DNA from: Branchiostoma floridae
Taxonomy: Eukaryota; Chordata; Leptocardii; Amphioxiformes; Branchiostomatidae
Direction: 5' to 3'
NCBI RefSeq assembly: GCF_000003815.2
Contig: NC_049983.1
Coordinates: 9,281,470-9,345,469 of the forward strand
DNA: 64,000 nt
Below, in pieces: positions 53,287-64,000 of this stretch; position 1 is the stretch's first letter; the number at the start of each line of letters is the position of its first letter. Position numbers and translations under genes: made by a program. Under the pieces are notes generated by a model, which did no database searches, was not told where the DNA came from, and saw only the letters and a program-made list of their open reading frames with translations.

Positions 53287-56200
53287 ATGAACAAGCTTCT
53301 TCTCTTACTCCTGGGCCTCTGCCTAGCCCGTGAGTATACTTTATCATCTCCGTATCCATGTCTTTAGATCGCCCTTTTTATGTATCTTTACACCCGTAAG
53401 TATCATTTATCATGCTCATGCACATGTCTGTAAATTGCTCTAGGTAAAAATGTAATGAATATGTTACAGAATGCAGAAAAAGTCAGCCATAGAAGGTTTA
53501 TATTTGTTGCAATGGATGTTGATAACCCTCAAGTAGTAATTATCAATGTATCATGAGCAATGGCTATACACTGAGAGTTCTGCATTATCGTAGTTGTTGA
53601 AACTATCAACAATCGTTTAGTACAAGTTATTGTGAAATGGGACTTTCATTTCACGATGCCCTGTACTGACAAAACCCTGCATCGTGAAATGAAAGTTAAT
53701 TCATTAACCTTTTCTCATACCAGCTGCAATGTGCCGTTGAGACATGTTTTTGACCCAAAACCTGGAATCCTTCCAGCAGGGTGCACTGGTTATGTATTAC
53801 CTTATCCTGAACATGTTCCAACACAGTTTGAACTTGAGCAGAGTAAGCACTAATATTGACGCTTTTACCATACACTTATGTTACAGAGGCAAGCCTGCGG
53901 ATAGAAGATGTGCCTGGTAAGCATACAGTCGCATTCTAGCACGAGCGTTACCATTAATTGAACAATGTAACGTTAAGCGTAGCACTACATGTAAATAGGT
54001 GCCCATTGGGTTAAAATTTGGAAGCTAGGAGATCTTGTCAGAGCAACGTATAGATATAGTTTGCTACTCTCCAAGCAGAGGTCGATGGGGGAAAATCGTT
54101 ACATTTCCCTTAACGTTATATGCCGTCATTTTCTGTCACGATTTCCCCCATCAACTTCTGCGTGGAGAGTATGAGGGTTTTTCTTTAAAATGATATCCTG
54201 ACATTGAAGTTAGAGTTTCTATTGGGCGCATCATGTTACAATGTGTGACGAGATTGTACTCCATACTTGGATGTCACTGAGTATTTGGCCGTCTACCAAC
54301 ACTTTCAACATAATAGATCGTTTTCACAGAACATTCGAAAACCTCTTCGCCACGCGTGGGCGCCATGTTGGATGATAACATGGATATATAGAACACAGAA
54401 CGGCGCTACCAAAGTTACTTGCGGCGGGTTCAAGTGTGTTGTTTTGTCTCCGTACTGTGAATGATAAAGTGATGTAGCCAAGGCTAGATATCAGGACAGA
54501 GTTGCAATAATAGGTCTTGATCCATATGCTTTCAGAGAAAAGGCATTCGACGATCTAACGCTCTTGCCGATGGTTGAATACCCGGACATCTGTTACCGCT
54601 ACCCTGGGCGACTATATAACGTTATGTACACTCCTATCATATAGGCTGCGCACGGAGGACTAGACTAGCTACAGCCCTATACAGCGGCCGGAGTTTGCGT
54701 TACACAGTCTACCCCAGTATGCAGCTGCCCTCACTATCCACTTGCCTCACAAGGGGCAAGATTTGGTGCTTCTCCAACTCTGACTCCGTGTGAATGGTTT
54801 TCTACCCCGGTCAAAACTGAGCTACGGCGTGCTTCAGCCAACTACGACGTTGTTTGACAAGGCGCGACGTAATTTGGAGAACTCACGCGTAGTTCACCCA
54901 ACGAGCTTCATACGACTTGTCTTTCGGCCTGAGGTACTGTCTGACTCAACTACTTCGTAAGTAACCATAGCCTGACTAAAAATGCTCTCCTAGCCCGACA
55001 GTCCCTCAATAAACCCAGCCAGTGAGAGATTTTGTAAACACATCTAGTGCAAAGTGTAACGACCCAAACTACGTACTAGTATTTTCAGCCATACTGCGAC
55101 AAAGTTGGACTACAACGTCTTAACCCCACCAACTTGTACATCACCTCGACACCGTAACGTTATTGTATTCTCCCCCAATACGCTAAACTGAGAACAAGAT
55201 AAACATTCGATCGTATCGCCATTATGAAAACCAGAAGAATTCCCTAAGGCTAAGATTTGGTCGTTACATAATTTCTACAATAATAGTTACGCATATGTGT
55301 GCGTGGTAACTTGCATGCTATGAAGCTTTTCAAACCCTGCTCACTGCGACAGAAGACAACCTTCATTTCTTCAACTAGAACCTACACAGTAAATATATTC
55401 CCACCTGTGAGACAAAGTTGGTGACAAAGTTAGAGATCTTCAAGCTTCCAGTGCTGACCTGCCCGTGTCACACCCTGTCTGAAGATGTTGTCTAACCGGT
55501 TAACCTGTCACTACACATGACCTGGCTTGAGGTAAAAGTTTAACCTCTGACGTGGAAAACGTATATGCTCATTGTGCAAATAACTAGAATAACGAAACGT
55601 AGATGGGTCGTATTCCATGAAATGACTCTTAAACTATTTTACTCCAAAGAAGAGTGCTATTTTCTAAAAGACCACGTCTTTACGTACAAAAAAACGACTA
55701 AATTTGTAGGAGAGTACTATTTTCTAAAAGACCACGTCTTTACGTACAAAAAAAACGACTAAATGTGTAACAATTGATCACAGATGAGCAAACTCCGCAC
55801 GGGGACCCATGTTGGCGGGCCGCTAGAATAGTGATTCAATCGAGTTAAAAAGGGATAACTGTGTTGTTAGATAGAAACGGCGAGTACGCTGTATCCTGAG
55901 TTCATGGAACTCGCAGTTAGCGCATCGAACAACCAGCCCGTTTGTAAATAAGGCCATGTTGATATGATTATATGGATGACATCCGCGCTCGCACCAATTT
56001 TCGGCCGTTTCCAAAAAAAAAAGTTTTTAACCACACAATAAATTTTGCAAGGCAGCTGTAAAATGAGCACAAATATTTCATATATTAAAAAAAAAGTATC
56101 AGAAAATAGATAACTAATCATAGTCTAATGACATAGAATGCCAAAATAAATCTAAAGTCAAAGAATAAAATGTGAAAGGACAGAAAGAAAAAAAATCTAC

Positions 56201-59200
56201 TGTTAGTACGGGGAGGTACCAGTACAGAAAATTCAGGTCCCATTCAGGTCCAGAGGATCATTTTCAGGTCCGGATCTGAACCTGGACCTGATTGTCTGTG
56301 GACACTTGAGAACTGGCAATACTCAAAACATTGGTAATTGGTCAGTTTTGCTACAAAGGAATCTGTTTGGTAGCTTATTGGACTCCCACTGGCATTTGAA
56401 AATCCCATCTCCAAGGAATAAAGGCTAACTGCCTCTGTACCTTTGACTATAGAAACTTGGTACAATTGACTATAAGCTCTACTTGACTTCCTCTTGTTGT
56501 CTTCTTGGCCCCCGGTAAAACCCCAAATGCCTGCCGACATAGTGTGCGTCCATTTTGTGATTGGCGAAACCTGTTCCTCTGATTTTGTCCAGGTCTGTTT
56601 TTTTTTCAGATTGGTCCAAGAAGAAAAAAATGTCTTGCACCCGTATGATGTACTGGTCCCTACATCTAACTGTTGGTATACCATACTATGTGTGTTAAGT
56701 CCTATGTTCAACCTTCCTGGCCACTTTGGTTTCATACTGGAGGCAACTTTTATTTTTGGCCAAACTTTTTTTTTATTCGCTCGCTCGCATCAGTTTTGGA
56801 GTTCCCAGAGGATGTCATCCATTTAATCAAATCAACATGGCCTAATAACAAAAAAAAACTTCTTTCTATGTACGGGCCCACCACGTGCAACACACAGCCG
56901 TGTCGGAGAGCAAGCAGCTTATGTCATACCTGTGACGCGAAAACGTTCGATACGGGTGTTTCGGACCGGCTGATAACTTTCCGTACGGCCCGTAAATCGA
57001 ACTGTTTCGAGTGGGCCGAGTACGGCGCCATCGAAAGTTCGAATACGTGATTCGGACGTTGGAACATAACTGTTGCAACGCTTTTTTTTCGAGGGCACCA
57101 AATTTGTTCAACTTCTGGCGCATTTTGCATCAAAACATGGGTTTTCTCAGGTGGGTATGACATAAATAAAATACAACACGGTGTATTCCGCATCACCCCC
57201 GGTCTCAGCCCTCCCGCGGGTAGGATCACCCTCCGGCCTTCGGCCGTCGGGCGATCCTACCCGCGGTCGGGCTGATACCTTGGGCAATACGGAATACACC
57301 GTGTTGTATTATCACCCAACATGGCCGTTCGAACGTTCGAACGCGACTGTGACGTCACATGAAAACAATCTATATGCACGGCTCGTGAGGTTGTCATCAG
57401 ATACACGCTATCTATACCTGACCTGTGACAGACCGATTTGGCCAAACAAGCGTTGCTGGGATGTGTTCCAACAGTGCACATTTGGGTATCAAGCCACAAA
57501 TCAACGTCATTAGGACGTTTTATTTTTGTTTGTCGTAGTGGCAAAATGAAACGTTGTGCTTTGTTTCCATTCAATGCCACCCAATCAAGTTCATTCAATC
57601 TACTTTAGCTGAAGGCACACATATTGTTTCACTTATTCTGAGGTTGAAGCCATAGAATGTTGCATTTATACATGTAATTGAGGCCATAGAATTATACATT
57701 CGCACATTCCCACATCCACCAACCGGCAAATGTTTTGTACAGAAATGGGATACCATTGTCCTCCTAAATGACAATTCTTCCAATCATGTCTTGCTATTTT
57801 GCATCAGAAGTGAAATTCTCAACATTCACACGTTGAGATAGTGTGTAAGATGAATACTTTTACGGATCTGCAAATTTCCTTCCGTAGTCTACGACGAAAA
57901 CCAGGAGTACATATACCATTATGAGGGAGAGATCAAGTCGGGGATCCCTCACTCATCGGACCGCTTCTCCGGCATGAAGATAGCATCCGACGTCCGACTG
58001 CAGTTCCGAACCCAACAAGATGTCCTGGTGCGCCTCGAGAACATCAACCTGTGGACCCTCCGTGGAGAACTGGAAACACCGGAGGAACAGAAGATCAAGA
58101 ACACCGAGAAGGACTCAACATCAGATTTCTTTCCAGAGCAACTGTACAAGGGTTCATTCAAGCATGATCTCTTCGAAAGCTCTAGGGAGTCTTGGTGGAA
58201 GTCATCCAGCGAAGAAGAAGTATCTACAACAGAGAACGCTGATGTGGAGCATGAACAAGAACAAGGTTTCACCCGCTTCACCAGCGAGAAAATGTCGGAG
58301 CAGGGAATGATCGAGTTCCGCAAGCAGCTTGTAAAGGTCATCAAGTTCCGATACGAGATCGGTAAGGTGTGGGACATCGAGACTTCGGACGACGAGCCTC
58401 AATGGTCTGTGAACATCAAGAGAGGCATTTTGAACCTTTTGCAGGTAAGTCTTATCCTTATTGTCCGAGCTTCTACACCGCAGTCCATTTCGAACTTCCA
58501 CCTGAACACGCACACAAACAAAACATCTCTTTATACTGCCTGCATGCGAACTTTTCCTCCGAAAATATTGATAAGTAGAGTTACCAAGGAATATTTGAAC
58601 CGGTGCAAGGACTAAGTGTTCGCCGCACATTCGGTAGGTCATAAGTTCGATTGCCAGCCAAGACTTTAATAATGGTGCATGATGCTTTCCCTGCTTAGCA
58701 CTTAGCATCTGGGAAGAGTATAGTAATTGAACACACAGACCACTGTGTGTGGTCTGGTCCCCTTGCTGTAGTATTGCACAAAGCTGTGTGACCCAGGACT
58801 ACAGAAATAGAGATAGGCGCTACCCAATGTGCCATTTGGTACGGAATGAATTAAACTTTCAACTTATTTAGAGGTAAAAAGAAGAATGAAGTGTTTATAA
58901 AGAGACAGTCACGCAGCTCTAAATTGACGGCCATGTGTTACAGCTGAAAATGAACCCCATGAAGTCCGAGCTCCTTGACAGAGACGATAGCGATGAGGCA
59001 CCAAACAGGTCTTTCGACAAATCTACTGGAAGGGTTTTCCGCACCATGGAGAAGGGTGTGAGCGGTGAGTGCGAGACCCTCTACAACATCCGGAACAGTT
59101 TGGCAGGGAAGAACGTTCGTGAGGTCACCAAAATCAAGGACTTCAAGAACTGCGTGGAGAGACCTGAGCATGCGCACTCTCTGCACTCTGCGTTCATTCC

Positions 59201-62200
59201 CAATCACCAGGTTTGTTTCAGATTATATTAGAGATCTCTGTTAGCACCAACTTCGTGATATGATACTGCAGCATACCTTATGTTATCCACAATACAAACG
59301 TCTTTGTCTCTCATATTGTCTGGTTACCAACTAACGTAAATGTATTGTTCGTTTGCGTTGCGATTCCTACACTTACTTTAACAATACTTTGCGTTCCAAA
59401 ACCAACTGGGTTGTGCAAAAATAATATTTGGCGATATCTATTTAAAAAAAAAAACAACTGTAATTCCTGGCGGCCGGAGAGGTATGTGGAAGATTAAGTT
59501 CACATAATATCCTATCTAACGTGATTATCAGTGATATACCTGTAGCTCAACTGATAACAGCCTAACAGTTGAGCTCCTGGTTCCTATATTGGTTGGTACC
59601 TGGGAGACCACGGTTCAATCCTGGGTAGGGCATCTCGGTTGGGACTGCACCCGTCTTTAGGAAGGGACGAAAGGTCGGGGTACAATGTTGAAAGATTCTT
59701 GTAACTTTTTTCCAACGTAGGAGGACCCTAAGAAGATACTCCAGTCTACAGTCGCCATGCGTGTCGGAGTAGTCGTAGACGACCTGCGTCCGGACAGGTT
59801 TACTATTCATGCTGTGGAGTCCCGTGGACAACACGTGTTCCAACCGCACTCCAACCAGGGGAGCAATGTGGTCACGTATTCCAAGTATGTAACGTTATAT
59901 CAATACCTTACGAAACAAAGCATAGTATAGTGACACATGGCGTTGTATTAGTGTAACGGTTAGAGTGAAAGACTCAGAGCCTAGAGGTCTTGGATTTGAA
60001 TCCCCTGAAATGCAACCGATGTTGCGTCATTGGGATAGGCACTTCGTTCCTCACTCGACCTTAAAGTGTAAAAATGGAAACTTGAATTCGGTTGGGGAGG
60101 TAAAAGGCGGTGGAAGGAGAGGGATGGGCTCCACCTTCCAATACTGTGTCCTAGACACAGTTGATAACAACCCACTGCCCCTGCGGCCTCAAAAGGCTAG
60201 GGGACTATCTTTACCTTTACCTTTTTTGATGACTATCCTATTGCTCCAACACATCAAATTGATTCACGAGGTGCATTCATGTCATTAAACTTTACCTACA
60301 TCTAATGTTAGTAACTAAGTTGGTAAATTCTCTGCTATGTTTTACCACAGTCAGAACCTAAAGATGGTCGACTTCAAGGAGTTGACTACGCTGATGCCGG
60401 GACCAACCCATCCACAGAATAAAGGAGATCTGAAGTACGTCTTCGAGCAAAATGAGCACCTTAACGAGGACCAGGACCGTCTTAGCGGTCCGGAGAAAGC
60501 CGAGGTGACAAGTGCAAGGAAAGAGATGGTGAGATAAGACACGTAGTGTGCATGTATAATATATTTGCTTTATTAGTATTTCTACTACTACATGTACTTA
60601 GGTACAAAATAAACATTATGAGATCATTCTGTTTCATATCTTATGTTTTCATTTATCTTATTTTACCTTTTATCTTATTTTACCTTGACGTACGTCTATC
60701 ACTGATTTTGAGTTCACTCTATGTTTGCTTTTTGTTAATTCAAAGTCATAATTTGTTGTATATTTCTGTTGTCATGTCTTGTATTATTTTAATTTGGACT
60801 CCAGAAAAAGTAGTGATGTATCACAAATGGAGATGGAAATAAAGTAAACCAAACACATCTATATGATTTATGATCACTTATTCGTAAAACTAAGACAATC
60901 GATTTCAGTTATTATCTTCCATAAACCTCATGTCTCATTTAGTGTGTATTTCACGGTACGACCATAACGTTAACATTATTTTGCAGATTAAGCGTATTTC
61001 TCGCGACCTGTCTGTTGAGATGGGCGGTGCCATCACACCGGAGTCGCCGCGGAAGTTCATGGAACTGGTGCGGGAACTCAGGACTCTCAACGAACATCAA
61101 CTCCTGGAGATTCTTGAAGACTACAAATTGGAAGTGCCAAACAAGGTTTGTAACTGTAGTGGTTCCTATATTACTATACCATCAAAGGAAGGACTGTTTA
61201 CCTCTTATATTCCGTGTATTTGCCAACCATCATTTTGTTGCGACCTGTAGGCATATATGTACAATAAAGGTATTCATTGATTCTATTCTTCCCATTGACT
61301 AGGCTGCAATTCCTGATCAACCATTCGGTTACCAAAAGTGTGTCCCTTGCTTTTATGAATGGCATATGATGCACGACATTAAAGCAAGGTTCAAGACACA
61401 ACAAAACACAAGAAAATATAGCAAAATTGTTCTTTGTCTATGAACTTTATTGAACATCTGTGATTTCTTTGTCGCTCGGTGGCCGTAGCATCTAGTGGAA
61501 AAGGGGTGTAAGGCATGGAGACATCTAACGTCAAGAATAGACAAAGGCAATAGATCGCTTAATGACATTGAAATAATTGAAGCATTGTTAAGAACCATAT
61601 AGCCATGCTATCGCCACCTTACATTTTTTATCCCGCCAGAACTCTGAGCACACAACAGAAGAGGAGACTGCGAAGAAACAAACACGTATGATTATCATTG
61701 ACGCCCTGTCCTTGGTGGGGACGAAGGAAAGCCTCAAAGCTGTGCAGAAGCTCGTAGACGCCGAAAAAGTGTCAGACGACGAATGCGAGCAGCTGTTGTC
61801 TGGAATCGCCCTATCTATCGAGCCGTGCCCAACTTCTACCGACACAATGCTGGTAAGCTTTGACGAAAATACTATCAAATATGTCTGACAACTGCGTTCT
61901 TTTACACTAGCCTTGAACCTTCACCTTGCAACATACACTTATCCATGCTTTGATTACACATGTCATCATAAGATTACACTTTTCCCTAGGATATTGCCAA
62001 ATCCAAACGCTCGAGGAACAGTCCAAAGATACAGAAGTCAGCCTGGCTTGCCTTCGGTACCATGGTCAACGGCTTGGTGCGGGAACGAAAGGAAGGTCAA
62101 CTGGAAAAGAAGCTACCAAACGACGAAGAGCAGACCACAAGACTCCTGCAGAAATACTCTCAGGTGCGTCTTCCTTTCACGTACTTGTTGTTTTGTTTAT

Positions 62201-64000
62201 TTGTTTGTTTGTTTCTATTGTATACCCGGTAAACGGCCCCATATCGCAAGACATCGGGTTTGTATGTAGAATACAAGTTACATATCCGGAATAAATGCTA
62301 CATATACTCACATTCATGACCCCACAACTTGGCGCGTGTGGTGGGATCTTTAACGCGCAACTCTCCTCCAACACGGGGGACTTCCGTTTAACATGCTATC
62401 CGACAGACATCTCTAGCCGTCTAGCCGATGCTTATAAGTACTCATTGACAGCTGAGTCGTGTGAGGAAATTGCAGTAAATAGCCTTTCCCAAAGGCACAA
62501 CATAGGGCCCTGTCAGGGAGCCGATCTCTGTCAATCCAAGTTATGAGTTAACAACTCTAACCACAAAGCCACTGTAATTGTACCCTACATACGTGGTAGT
62601 ATTCACACGTCGTATCATACATTTCAGAACCTGCTGATGTGCATTGAACGGGAGAAGTCAGACGATGAGAAGCTGGCCTGCCTGAAGGCTATCGGTAACG
62701 CGGGCCTTGAGAGCACGGTGGACCGGCTAGAAGAGCTTATCTCGGGCAAGGAATCAGACACCACTCCCTTAGAGCTCCGAGTCCTGGCCATCTACGCCCT
62801 GCGCCATGTGGCGAAGAAACTGCCGAATAAGATCCACAACGTCCTCTATCTTGTTTACAGCGACCCCGAGAGAGACCCAGAGGAAAGGATTGCCGCTGTG
62901 TCTTTGCTGATAGACCCTGACATGAAACCCACGTCCTCTTTCCTTCAGTTGGTCGCTCAGAGCACACAAAGAGAAACATCCAACCAGGTACAGAACATTC
63001 TAAATCAGTAACAATAGGAATTGGACTTGCCCAAATTAAGGGTAAGATACTTTGCCGTACATAATGTTACGATATTCATGAAATATCTATATTCATGAAA
63101 GTGGATATTTCCAAAAATCTTGAATCTATTAAGCGGTGGTGTTCCCAAACTCTCCAAGCAGAGGTTGGTGATAAAGATTGTTACATCTTTGTCATGTCCC
63201 CCGTTATCAGTCCGTAGTCTTTGGAGTAGTGCTCTCCTGCCTTCTAACGGATCACCGAGTCGTAAAATGTTGGTGCTAGAAATTATGATGTTGATCCTTC
63301 CTTTAAGTACTTGTTTTCTTTTGTTCGGTGTATAAGATGTTGATTATTGTCTGTTTTAGGTTGGCCAGTTTGTCTACCAATACTTGAAGAAGATATCTGA
63401 GAGCCAGCTGCCTAAAGACAAGGGCATAAAGCCGGTGTACATGCTGGCTCTCCGTCTGGCCAAGCCTTTCAACAAAGGACTCCAGTACTCTCAGAGCAAG
63501 CAGTTGCAGATATTTGACGGTAAATATACACAGGCCCTTTCTGTACATGTAGGTATTTTCAAAAGTCCATGATTGATTATCGTCTTCCGACACGGTGTTT
63601 AAGGTCCGTAACTATCAATGGTATTTTTTGAAGAGTTAACCGTTAAGGGCATGTAAAAATTGTAGTTTGTATAACACCCCTAAATTCCACAGCCGTTCTT
63701 AGATATCCATCCTAATCTCTCCACGTTTACAAGCAAAAGGAAAGCTACTTTCCTCCTTTCATCACAGAACCGACATATAACAGAAAAAGTGGGATCCTTC
63801 GTCTTCCAATATCTCAGAAAAAGAAGTCAAACTCAATAATTTAGAACTCGGATGACGCTTTTAGACCGTTGTAGACAGATGCTGTATTTGTCCGACCTTT
63901 TCATGTTACCTGCAATTCGCCATGGTACAAGAATTTGCAATAAACGTATCTTCGATTATTCCACATGTCTTCTAACAGATGGAATGAAGACAGGTGCATC
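53287..64000 (+). CDS. Vitellogenin-type large lipid transfer protein, N-terminal part
   Basis: Exons with GT-AG junctions and consistent phases: 53287-53329, 53887-53916, 57888-58444, 58944-59210, 59721-59884, 60351-60528, 60987-61145, 61640-61852, 61990-62163, 62628-62987, 63360-63519 and 63979-64000 (cut by the window edge), about 775 residues. A signal peptide (MNKLLLLLLGLCLA) is followed by the lipovitellin N-sheet (EYIYHYEGEIKSGIP, residues about 32 on; RGILNLLQ at 203-210; GECETLYNI) and a helical domain with the family motif CLKAIGNAG (614-622) and SNQVGQFVYQYL. An acidic Ser/Glu-rich insert lies at about 100-130. Vitellogenins are secreted egg-yolk lipoproteins. Apolipophorin/apoB relatives share this N-terminus; the C-terminal half, off the window, would decide. 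Confidence 0.93.
54066..54171. mobile_element. Short foldback element, ACTCTCCAAGCAGAGG family
   Basis: Inverted ends ACTCTCCAAGCAGAGGT (54066) and ACTTCTGCGTGGAGAGT, then ATGGGGGAAA inside with its inverse TTTCCCCCAT. It lies in intron 2 of the vitellogenin gene. Confidence 0.78.
55951..56843. mobile_element. MITE of the ATGGATGACATCC family, copy 3 (nested)
   Basis: Inverted ends AGGCCATGTTGAT (55951) and ATCAACATGGCCT (to 56843), followed by ATGGATGACATCC and GGATGTCATCCAT. Copy 1 of the host element shows the empty site near 19167 ('gtaaataatagcaaaaaact'). Confidence 0.82.
56919..57168. mobile_element. Small TIR element (TTATGTCATACC ends)
   Basis: 'ttatgtcatacctg' near 56918 and the inverted 'caggtgggtatgacataa' near 57149-57166 bound about 245 bp absent from copy 1 of the host element. 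Confidence 0.55.
57170..57310. repeat. 141-bp hairpin (foldback)
   Basis: The outer 21 bases of each side (57170-57190 and 57290-57310) are perfect inverted copies. The inner arms (GCGGGTAGGATC and GATCCTACCCGC) pair around the centre GGCCTTCGGCCG. Inserted in copy 2 of the 1.6-kb element. Confidence 0.88.
58615..58862 (+). repeat. Probable tRNA-derived SINE, intron 3 of vitellogenin gene
   Basis: A tRNA-like head with the B-box-like AGTTCGATTGCC near 58646 is followed by a body ('cttagcacttagcatctggga', 'acccaggactacagaaatag') and a 3' A/T-rich end. Confidence 0.55.
59531..59705 (+). repeat. tRNA-derived SINE, intron 4 of vitellogenin gene
   Basis: A tRNA-like head has an A-box (CTGTAGCTCAACTGATA, near 59540) and a B-box (GGTTCAATCCTGG, near 59611), then a body ending close to exon 5. 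Different family from the one at 59938. Confidence 0.7.
59938..60242 (+). repeat. tRNA-derived SINE, intron 5 of vitellogenin gene
   Basis: The head contains 'gtgtaacggttagagtgaa' (A-box region) and GGATTTGAATCCC (B box). The body has 'gatgttgcgtcattgggata' and 'ggcacttcgttcctcactc', and the tail is 'tttacctttacctttttt'. Same family as the copies in the oxygenase gene. Confidence 0.78.
61345..61507. mobile_element. CCCTTTCCACTAG-family MITE, partial
   Basis: The right part 'tttgtcgctcggtggccgta' to 'tctagtggaaaagggg' matches the family; the left end is lost. In intron 7 of the vitellogenin gene. Confidence 0.5.
62325..62582 (-). repeat. tRNA-derived SINE, intron 9 of vitellogenin gene
   Basis: Reverse strand: 'gtggttagagttgttaact' (A-box region), then 'tgttgtgcctttgggaaagg', matching the body of the 41165, 44485 and 59938 copies. 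Confidence 0.7.
63148..63200. repeat. Half of an ACTCTCCAAGCAGAGG foldback element
   Basis: 'aactctccaagcagaggttgg' matches one end of the foldback family; no opposite arm was found. In intron 10 of the vitellogenin gene. Confidence 0.5.

Larger units (their letters stand above)
54314..57372. mobile_element. 1.6-kb TIR element, copy 2, with nested insertions
   Basis: It begins TAGATCGTTTTCACAG as copy 1 does (17655) and ends TGAAAACAATCTA (one base changed). Internal text matches copy 1 at very high identity. It is enlarged by an 893-bp MITE (55951-56843), a ~245-bp element and a hairpin (57170-57310), plus ~65 bp of text near 54505-54570 missing from copy 1. It lies in intron 2 of the vitellogenin gene. 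Confidence 0.8.

Noticed and set aside
57974-58615. 213-residue open frame as a complete gene
   Set aside because: It is vitellogenin exon 3 read through its splice donor at 58445 into the intron.
53287-64000. Microsomal triglyceride transfer protein instead of vitellogenin
   Set aside because: The N-sheet motifs (GECETLYNI, RGILNLLQ) and SNQVGQFVYQYL fit vitellogenin/apolipophorin proteins better; only the missing C-terminal half could settle it.

Overview
The window is animal genomic DNA. It has intron-split genes with GT-AG junctions, tRNA-derived SINEs, LINEs, many short terminal-inverted-repeat (TIR) elements and a long satellite. The gene families (vitellogenin, Kelch-like proteins, an animal isopenicillin-N-synthase-like oxygenase) and the repeat style suggest a marine invertebrate deuterostome. 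A cephalochordate (amphioxus) is my best guess; this is inference, since no species marker is present.

Layout. (1) 1-10.5 kb: a tandem duplication of an intronless BTB-BACK-Kelch gene (3354-5375 and 8268-10202, both minus) with shared flanks. The two units differ by MITE insertions whose empty sites survive in the other unit. (2) 11.9-17.6 kb: two copies of an older repeat, one interrupted by a LINE with an intact 1058-residue endonuclease/reverse-transcriptase ORF. (3) 17.6-21.6 kb: a 1.6-kb TIR element, an inverted-repeat region and a TTAA-flanked piggyBac-type MITE. (4) 22.1-34.8 kb: a satellite of about 47 near-identical 215-bp monomers, split once by a 5'-truncated LINE with a target-site duplication, sharp on the left and decaying on the right. 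(5) 35-39 kb: a LINE remnant, then an intronless 482-residue coiled-coil gene with an RFX X-box in its promoter. (6) 40.8-47.6 kb: a seven-exon 2-oxoglutarate/Fe(II)-type oxygenase gene (minus, 315 residues) whose introns hold SINEs, nested MITEs and a 35-bp minisatellite. (7) 48-53 kb: MITE-rich intergenic DNA. (8) 53.3-64 kb: the first 12 exons (about 775 residues) of a vitellogenin-type lipid transfer protein running off the right edge; its second intron carries another copy of the 1.6-kb TIR element with further insertions inside it.

The genes look like unrelated neighbours, not a pathway. I found no clearly new multi-gene system. The observations most worth following are the X-box coiled-coil gene, the satellite with its edge structure, the datable nested insertions, the long foldback hairpins, and a minisatellite that is open in all three frames of the sense strand.
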